Assembly: GCA_903878125.1 (NCBI GenBank)
Contig: CAIRGS010000103.1
Location: 1-40,641 of the forward strand
Source: an uncultured Nitrosomonadales bacterium
GTDB lineage: Bacteria; Pseudomonadota; Gammaproteobacteria; Burkholderiales; Gallionellaceae
Reading direction: 5' to 3'
DNA length: 40,641 nt
Each line of letters opens with the position of its first letter. Positions within the stretch are counted from its first letter, which is position 1. Positions 34,538 to 40,641 of the stretch are shown piece by piece. Below the pieces are notes generated by a model. It was not told the DNA's origin, did no database searches, and was given only the letters and a program-made list of their open reading frames with translations. The translations under genes were made by a program, and so were the position numbers.

Positions 34538-35523
34538 CAAATTACTTTCGCACGCAGCAGATCATGCATATTCAGTGCGCCTACCAGCTTATTGTTTGAA
34601 TCTATGACCAGCATCTGGCTAATATTATATTGTTCCATGATCTGTACCGCTTCGACTGCCAGTGCCTCCGGCATAATACTGCGCGGATTGTGCGACATGA
34701 CTGAGCTGATTGTAGTGGTGGTGAAATCAATTCGCTTTTCCAACGTGCGGCGTAAATCTCCATCAGTATAGATGCCCAGCACCTGCCGATCATCATCTAC
34801 TATGGCGGTCATACCTAACCCTTTGCGCGAGATTTCCAGCACTGCCTCGGCCAGCGTTGCATTTTGATTCACAGCAGGAATCCCCTTGTCGGAATGCATA
34901 ATGTCGCGCACATGGGTAAGCAGGCGGCGACCCAAGCTTCCACCTGGATGCGAACGAGCAAAATCTTCCTCCCTGAACCCCTTGGCATCCAGCAGCGCCA
35001 CGGCCAGTGCATCGCCCAATGCCAGCGCTGCCGTGGTGCTGGCGGTGGGCGCAAGCCCCAGCGGGCAAGCCTCCTTATCCACCGCAGCATTGAGATGCGC
35101 GTCCGACGCCGCTGCCAAACTGGATCGCGGATTGCCTGTCAGGCTAATCAGCCGTGCCCCCTGACGTTTGATGACTGGCACTATAGTCAGTAATTCCTGA
35201 CTCTCTCCGGAATATGACAACGCAATAAACACATCTTTAGCGGTGATCATGCCTAAGTCGCCGTGGCTCGCTTCTGCGGGATGTACAAAATACGCTGGAG
35301 TGCCCGTACTAGAGAGTGTAGCGGCGATCTTGCGTGCAATATGGCCGGACTTACCCATGCCGCTTACAATCACGCGCCCTTCGCAGGCTAAAATGATATT
35401 TAACGCCTGTAGAAAATTGTCATCAATGCGTTGTGTAAGTGCCAATACAGCTGCAGCTTCAATGTGTAATACCTCGCGAGCTAAATCAAGTGCACGCGGG
35501 GAAGCGAAGATGGCGTTGTTCAT
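34537..35523 (-). CDS. kdsD: D-arabinose 5-phosphate isomerase KdsD
   Basis: A 328-residue enzyme converting ribulose-5-phosphate to arabinose-5-phosphate, the first step of Kdo synthesis. An SIS domain (VIVSGMGKSGHIARKIAATLSSTG in outline, ALSYSGESQELL, HPGGSLGRRLL) is followed by two CBS domains (HSDKGIPAVN and later VMSHNPRSIMPE). It heads the kdsD-kdsC-lptC-lptA-lptB-rpoN-hpf-ptsN-hprK-rapZ run. A TATAAT box lies only eight bases before the ATG, so its message may have almost no leader. Confidence 0.94.
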   Translation of the reverse strand: MNNAIFASPRALDLAREVLHIEAAAVLALTQRIDDNFLQALNIILACEGRVIVSGMGKSGHIARKIAATLSSTGTPAYFVHPAEASHGDLGMITAKDVFIALSYSGESQELLTIVPVIKRQGARLISLTGNPRSSLAAASDAHLNAAVDKEACPLGLAPTASTTAALALGDALAVALLDAKGFREEDFARSHPGGSLGRRLLTHVRDIMHSDKGIPAVNQNATLAEAVLEISRKGLGMTAIVDDDRQVLGIYTDGDLRRTLEKRIDFTTTTISSVMSHNPRSIMPEALAVEAVQIMEQYNISQMLVIDSNNKLVGALNMHDLLRAKVI

Positions 35524-35531
35524 GGTGACGA

Positions 35532-35562
35532 ATTATAACAGTGCCATTCTGGTGTAGTGCAA
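35532..35562 (-). promoter_or_regulatory. Candidate promoter of the kdsD-lpt-rpoN operon
   Basis: A perfect -10 TATAAT (35537-35532 on the minus strand) is preceded by TTGCAC (35562-35557) at a rather long 19-base spacing. The gap between -10 and the kdsD ATG is eight bases, suggesting a leaderless or near-leaderless transcript. Confidence 0.45.
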
Positions 35563-35715
35563 TTTTGAAGAACGGAACGGGCGCGAATAATTTCTCTCAT
35601 CTACGCTCCAACGCAATCAGAAAGGCGGCGTATTTGAAATATCCACTGCACATCTTGCCGTTATGCATGAGATTTCAGTAGTTGAGACTTCCGAGGCGAC
35701 TTACTCTCAACGAGT

Positions 35716-37014
35716 TCACGATCCCATTCTGAACCGGGCAGACTGCGCATGCGCATGCAAGCCTTCACCGAGGGCCAGCACTACTGCAATTTCGCCCAGC
35801 GTCCCTGCGCCTTGCTCGGATACTTGAATCAAGCTGCTGCGTTTCTGAAAGTCATACACTCCCAACGGGGAAGAAAAACGTGCCGTGCCGGAGGTCGGCA
35901 GGACATGATTGGGACCGGCGCAATAATCACCGAGCGACTCGGACGTGTAACGACCCAAGAAAATTGCCCCGGCATGCTTTATTTTTTTCAGCCATTGCTG
36001 AGGATTGCCCACTGAAAGCTCAAGATGCTCAGGTGCTATGCGGTTACTAATAACGCAAGCCTCGTCCAAATCAGCCACTTCAATCAAAGCACCGCGGTTC
36101 TCTAATGCGGTGCGTATGATGTCGCAGCGCGGCATCTGTGCCAGCAGGCGATCTGCACTTTGCGCCACGGCTGTAGCAAAAGCAGCATCCGGTGTTAGCA
36201 GGATGGCCTGCGCTAATTCATCGTGCTCTGCTTGAGAAAACAGATCCATCGCAATCCAGTCCGGATCGGTTTGTCCATCGCAGATCACCAGAATCTCTGA
36301 TGGCCCAGCCACCATATCAATACCAACCACGCCGAATACGCGGCGCTTGGCGGCGGCCACGTAAGCATTGCCGGGGCCAACGATTTTATCTACTCGCGGC
36401 ACGGTTGCCGTGCCATAAGCCAGCGCAGCAATCGCTTGCGCCCCGCCAATGGTGAACACCCGATCCACTCCAGCCAGATGGGCTGCTGCCAACACCAGCG
36501 CGTTTCGCACTCCGTCTGGGGTCGGCACTACCATAATGAGTTCGCCCACTCCGGCCACTTTCGCTGGTAGCGCATTCATCAGCACTGAAGATGGGTAGGC
36601 AGCTTTGCCACCTGGTACATAAAGACCAACCCGATCCAATGGCGTAATCTGTTGACCGAGCAGGGTCCCGTCCGTCTCGGTATAACTCCATGAAACTTGC
36701 AACTGTTTTTGATGATATGCAGTAACGCGCTGTGCGGCCTGCTCCAGCGCGGTGCGCTGTGCGGCGGGCAATTCCTCGAAGGCGGCACGCAAGACAGCAG
36801 GCGGCAGTTCCAGTGCAGCGCTATCATGCACCTCCATGCGATCAAAGCGTCGGGTGTATTCAAGCAGGGCCGCATCGCCTCGGCTGCGCACATCCGCCAG
36901 AATAGCTGCCACAGTCGCGTCCAGCTGGTGATCCTGAGTCGCCTCGAATGCCAGCAGCCGGTCCAGTTGCGTATTGAAATCTGGCTGCCGCGTGGAAAGC
37001 CGTCTGATGTTCAT
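35716..37014 (-). CDS. hisD: Histidinol dehydrogenase
   Basis: A 432-residue zinc enzyme performing the last two steps of histidine synthesis (histidinol to histidine with two NAD). Characteristic segments are [51 protein letters not shown] with the zinc-ligand Gln/His, and [11 protein letters not shown]. Its ATG overlaps the hisG stop by four bases. The usual next gene hisC is absent; 192 bases without a gene follow before kdsD. Confidence 0.95.
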   Translation of the reverse strand: MNIRRLSTRQPDFNTQLDRLLAFEATQDHQLDATVAAILADVRSRGDAALLEYTRRFDRMEVHDSAALELPPAVLRAAFEELPAAQRTALEQAAQRVTAYHQKQLQVSWSYTETDGTLLGQQITPLDRVGLYVPGGKAAYPSSVLMNALPAKVAGVGELIMVVPTPDGVRNALVLAAAHLAGVDRVFTIGGAQAIAALAYGTATVPRVDKIVGPGNAYVAAAKRRVFGVVGIDMVAGPSEILVICDGQTDPDWIAMDLFSQAEHDELAQAILLTPDAAFATAVAQSADRLLAQMPRCDIIRTALENRGALIEVADLDEACVISNRIAPEHLELSVGNPQQWLKKIKHAGAIFLGRYTSESLGDYCAGPNHVLPTSGTARFSSPLGVYDFQKRSSLIQVSEQGAGTLGEIAVVLALGEGLHAHAQSARFRMGS

Positions 37015-37649
37015 TGAACTACCGCCAACGAAAATGCGTCCAGCATGGGCTGAATAGCCGCATGTTTGAGTTTAAGTGAGGCCTGGTTCACCACCAGCCG
37101 CGAGGAAATTGCAGAGATCTCTTCTACCGCCTTGAGGTGATTGGCCTTCAGTGTGTTGCCGCTGCTGACCAAGTCCACGATTGCATCCGACAAACCGACC
37201 AGCGGAGCCAGTTCCATCGAACCATACAATTTGATCAAATCCACATGCACGCCTTTAGCTGCAAAATGCTCGCGTGCGGTCTGCAAGTATTTGGTCGCCA
37301 CGCGCAGGCGCGCGCCCTGACGCACTGCCGATTCATAATCAAAATCATTCCTTACTGCCACCATCATGCGGCAACGCGCAATATTCAAATCCAGCGGCTG
37401 ATACAAGCCGATGCCGCCATGCTCGTCCAGCACATCCTTGCCCGCGATCCCCAAATCAGCAGCGCCGTATTGCACATAGGTCGGCACATCGGAAGCACGC
37501 ACGATAATAAGACGTACGTCGGCACGATTGGTGGATAAAATCAACTTGCGCGTTGGCTCCGGGGCTTCCAGCGGCGTGATGCCCGCCGCCTGTAATAACG
37601 GCAAGGTCTCTTCAAAGATGCGCCCTTTGGATAAGGCGATGGTAATCAT
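37011..37649 (-). CDS. hisG: ATP phosphoribosyltransferase catalytic subunit, short form HisG
   Basis: A 212-residue enzyme for the first step of histidine synthesis (ATP plus PRPP). It starts [19 protein letters not shown], has the periplasmic-binding-like fold with [23 protein letters not shown] in outline, and the PRPP loop [22 protein letters not shown]. It lacks the C-terminal regulatory domain, so it is the short form that needs HisZ for activity and feedback; hisZ is not in the window. It lies 14 bases after murA and overlaps hisD. Confidence 0.94.
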   Translation of the reverse strand: MITIALSKGRIFEETLPLLQAAGITPLEAPEPTRKLILSTNRADVRLIIVRASDVPTYVQYGAADLGIAGKDVLDEHGGIGLYQPLDLNIARCRMMVAVRNDFDYESAVRQGARLRVATKYLQTAREHFAAKGVHVDLIKLYGSMELAPLVGLSDAIVDLVSSGNTLKANHLKAVEEISAISSRLVVNQASLKLKHAAIQPMLDAFSLAVVQ

Positions 37650-37663
37650 GAGGTATCTTTCAT

Positions 37664-38944
<1,281 letters not shown>

Positions 38945-38974
38945 TTAATGTACTCTTGCCATACCTTCGTTGTG

Positions 38975-39739
38975 TCAGTACCGCAATTTATATCCGGACT
39001 TTAACAACCCCAAAGACAAAAGCGTCAGACCAAGCATACACCCGCCCGCCACCATCAAACTCACCCAAGGAGAAATATCCGACACGCCAAAAAATCCATA
39101 ACGAAAACCGTCTATCATATAAAAAAATGGGTTAAAACGCGACAACGTCTGCCAAAAAGGCGGCAGCGAGTGTATGGAATAGAATACGCCGGACAAAAAA
39201 GTCAACGGCATGATAATAAAATTCTGGAACCCTGCGAGTTGATCGAATTTTTCTGCCCACATCCCGGCCACCACCCCCAGTGAGCCAAGCATCGCGCTAC
39301 CCAGAACGGCGAACAATATAATCCAGATTGGAAACAACAACGGCGGCTGGGCAAACCACAGTGCGGCCAAATATACGCCTATGCCGACCACCAATCCGCG
39401 CAGCATGGAAGCGAGCACATATGCCGCAAAGAATTCCCAATAGGCAATCGGCGCCAGCAGCACGAACACGATATTGCCAGTAATCTTGGACTGAATCAGG
39501 CTGGAAGAGCTGTTGGCAAAAGCGTTCTGCAACATTGCCATCATCATCAGTCCCGGAATAAGGAAGGCAGTGTAATGCACTCCCGGATACACCTCGACAT
39601 GCTGTGCCAGCACATGTGAAAAAATAAGCAGATAGAGCAATGCGGTCAACACTGGAGCCAGCACGGTCTGGAAGCCCACCTTCCACACCCGGAATACCTC
39701 CTTGTAGAGCAGGCTGTAAAAACTCAACGCCCGCTTCAC
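38975..39739 (-). CDS. ABC-2 type transporter permease (YadH-like)
   Basis: A 254-residue inner-membrane protein with about six hydrophobic segments and the ABC-2 family features: an N-terminal amphipathic stretch (SFYSLLYKEVFRVWK), GLMMMAMLQNAFANSSSSLIQSK in outline, and the conserved LTFLSGVFYSIHSLPPFWQ before RFNPFFYMIDGFRYGFFG. It pairs with the ATPase whose stop overlaps its start by four bases. The exported substrate is unknown; relatives are linked to polysaccharide, drug or lipid export. Confidence 0.88.
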   Translation of the reverse strand: MKRALSFYSLLYKEVFRVWKVGFQTVLAPVLTALLYLLIFSHVLAQHVEVYPGVHYTAFLIPGLMMMAMLQNAFANSSSSLIQSKITGNIVFVLLAPIAYWEFFAAYVLASMLRGLVVGIGVYLAALWFAQPPLLFPIWIILFAVLGSAMLGSLGVVAGMWAEKFDQLAGFQNFIIMPLTFLSGVFYSIHSLPPFWQTLSRFNPFFYMIDGFRYGFFGVSDISPWVSLMVAGGCMLGLTLLSLGLLKSGYKLRY

Positions 39740-40641
39740 TGCACGGTCCGCCCCACCAAACGCAGGAAGACTTCTTCCAAATCAGGCTGCTGCAAGGTCA
39801 TCTCCTGAACCGCAACTCCAGCCAAACGCAATTCCGCCAACATTGACTCCAATGCTTGATAAGACGGCAATGTCAGCAGGTAATCACCGTCCGTCTGTTC
39901 GACCACTTGCGGCAACAATGTGGCCGGTAAATCACCCGCGAGTTTCAGCTGGACGCGACAACCGGCCAGGCTGCTAAGTAGATTTTGTGTGCTATCCAGC
40001 GCGACAATCCGGCCGTGTTTGAGCATGGCAATCCGTGTGCATAAGGCTTCCGCCTCTTCCAGATAATGGGTAGTTAAAAGAATGGTGTGCCCATCGCGGT
40101 TAAGCTGCTGAATGAAGCGCCATAACGATTGACGCAGCTCCACGTCCACCCCGGCAGTCGGTTCATCCAACACAATAACAGGCGGCTTATGTACCAGGGC
40201 CTGCGCCACTAACACTCGGCGCTTCATACCACCGGACAGGCGGCGCATATTGGTATCGGCCTTATCGGTCAAATCCAAGTGGTGCATCACCTCATCGATC
40301 CAGGTATCGTTACGACGGAATCCAAAAAAACCAGACTGCAAACGCAACGTTTCGCGCACTGTGAAAAAAGGATCAAACGCCAATTCTTGCGGCACCACAC
40401 CCAACAGGCTACGGCTAGCGCGATATTGCTTGACTACATCGTGCCCCAGAACGGACAGCTGCCCATCATCTGGCAAAGCAAGTCCGGCCAGCAGGTTAAT
40501 AAGAGTGGTTTTGCCCGCACCGTTTGGGCCAAGCAAACCGAAAAATTCACCCTGCTCGATACGCAAATCCACGCCGTCCAATGCATTTAATTGGCCGTAG
40601 CGCTTACGTGCTTGGCGCACATCAATGGCAGGTGGAATCAA
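39736..40641 (-). CDS. ABC transporter ATP-binding protein (YadG-like), 5' end at window edge
   Basis: A nucleotide-binding subunit of 301 visible residues. Walker [11 protein letters not shown]-loop GVVPQELAFDPF, signature LSGGMKRRVLVAQAL, Walker B VIVLDEPTAGVD and the H-loop LLTTHYLEEAE are complete. A C-terminal extension (about 220-300) is typical of ABC-2 exporters of the CcmA/NodI/YadG group. The frame reaches the window edge at a TTG, so the true start may lie outside. It is coupled to the permease downstream by a four-base overlap. Confidence 0.9.
   Translation of the reverse strand: MIPPAIDVRQARKRYGQLNALDGVDLRIEQGEFFGLLGPNGAGKTTLINLLAGLALPDDGQLSVLGHDVVKQYRASRSLLGVVPQELAFDPFFTVRETLRLQSGFFGFRRNDTWIDEVMHHLDLTDKADTNMRRLSGGMKRRVLVAQALVHKPPVIVLDEPTAGVDVELRQSLWRFIQQLNRDGHTILLTTHYLEEAEALCTRIAMLKHGRIVALDSTQNLLSSLAGCRVQLKLAGDLPATLLPQVVEQTDGDYLLTLPSYQALESMLAELRLAGVAVQEMTLQQPDLEEVFLRLVGRTVQ

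Overview
The window reads as chromosomal DNA of a betaproteobacterium, most likely of the order Nitrosomonadales (Nitrosomonadaceae or Gallionellaceae type). This is inferred from gene order and protein families, not from a marker gene. The supports are an ncgABC-nirK gene order known from Nitrosomonas europaea, a Calvin-type sugar-phosphate run (tkt-gap-pgk-pyk-fba), the zapB-zapA-6S RNA block, and the kdsD-kdsC-lptC-lptA-lptB-rpoN-hpf-ptsN-hprK-rapZ block. Apart from a methyltransferase, a YdcF-like gene and hicAB, every gene lies on the minus strand.

Layout. (1) 1-2120: edge of a surface-polysaccharide region (glycosyltransferase start, UDP-glucuronate decarboxylase, divergent methyltransferase). 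(2) 2152-3126: a REP-like inverted repeat and a YdcF/ElyC-type membrane protein. (3) 3157-12323: a copper and nitrogen-oxide region. It holds a cusBA copper efflux pair behind a CsoR-like operator, a secreted mono-haem cytochrome c, a secreted DUF1264 protein, and the ncgA-ncgB-ncgC-nirK operon (two-domain multicopper oxidase, two cytochromes c, copper nitrite reductase). The operon has a clear -35/-10 promoter overlapped by an NsrR-type operator, and ncgB carries a frameshift. (4) 12324-13299: a gene-poor, partly decayed stretch with one hypothetical gene. (5) 13300-20579: fba, pyk, pgk, gap and tkt, ending in a very strong terminator. (6) 20708-21199: a hicAB toxin-antitoxin pair with a short antitoxin and a palindrome over its -10 box. 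(7) 21298-27101: rlmI, xerC, DUF484, dapF, a TSUP transporter, an EVE-domain gene, 6S RNA, zapA and zapB. (8) 27273-40641: ubiX, rapZ, hprK, ptsN, hpf, rpoN, lptBAC, kdsC, kdsD, hisD, hisG, murA and an ABC-2 exporter running off the right edge.

How it fits together. The cus genes would remove excess copper from the periplasm, where the copper enzymes NirK and NcgA and the c-type cytochromes work. NirK reduces nitrite to NO, and the NsrR-type site would tie the operon to NO or nitrite stress. The triose-phosphate genes supply carbon metabolism consistent with autotrophy. The last block joins LPS transport and Kdo synthesis to sigma-54, nitrogen-PTS regulation and peptidoglycan precursor synthesis.

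Most notable: the NsrR-type operator/promoter and the ncgB frameshift in the nitrite operon, the unassigned secreted DUF1264 protein inside the copper/nitrite region, the CsoR-like site before cusBA, and three genes (hicA, zapB, kdsD) whose best promoters place the transcript start at or within about two bases of the start codon.
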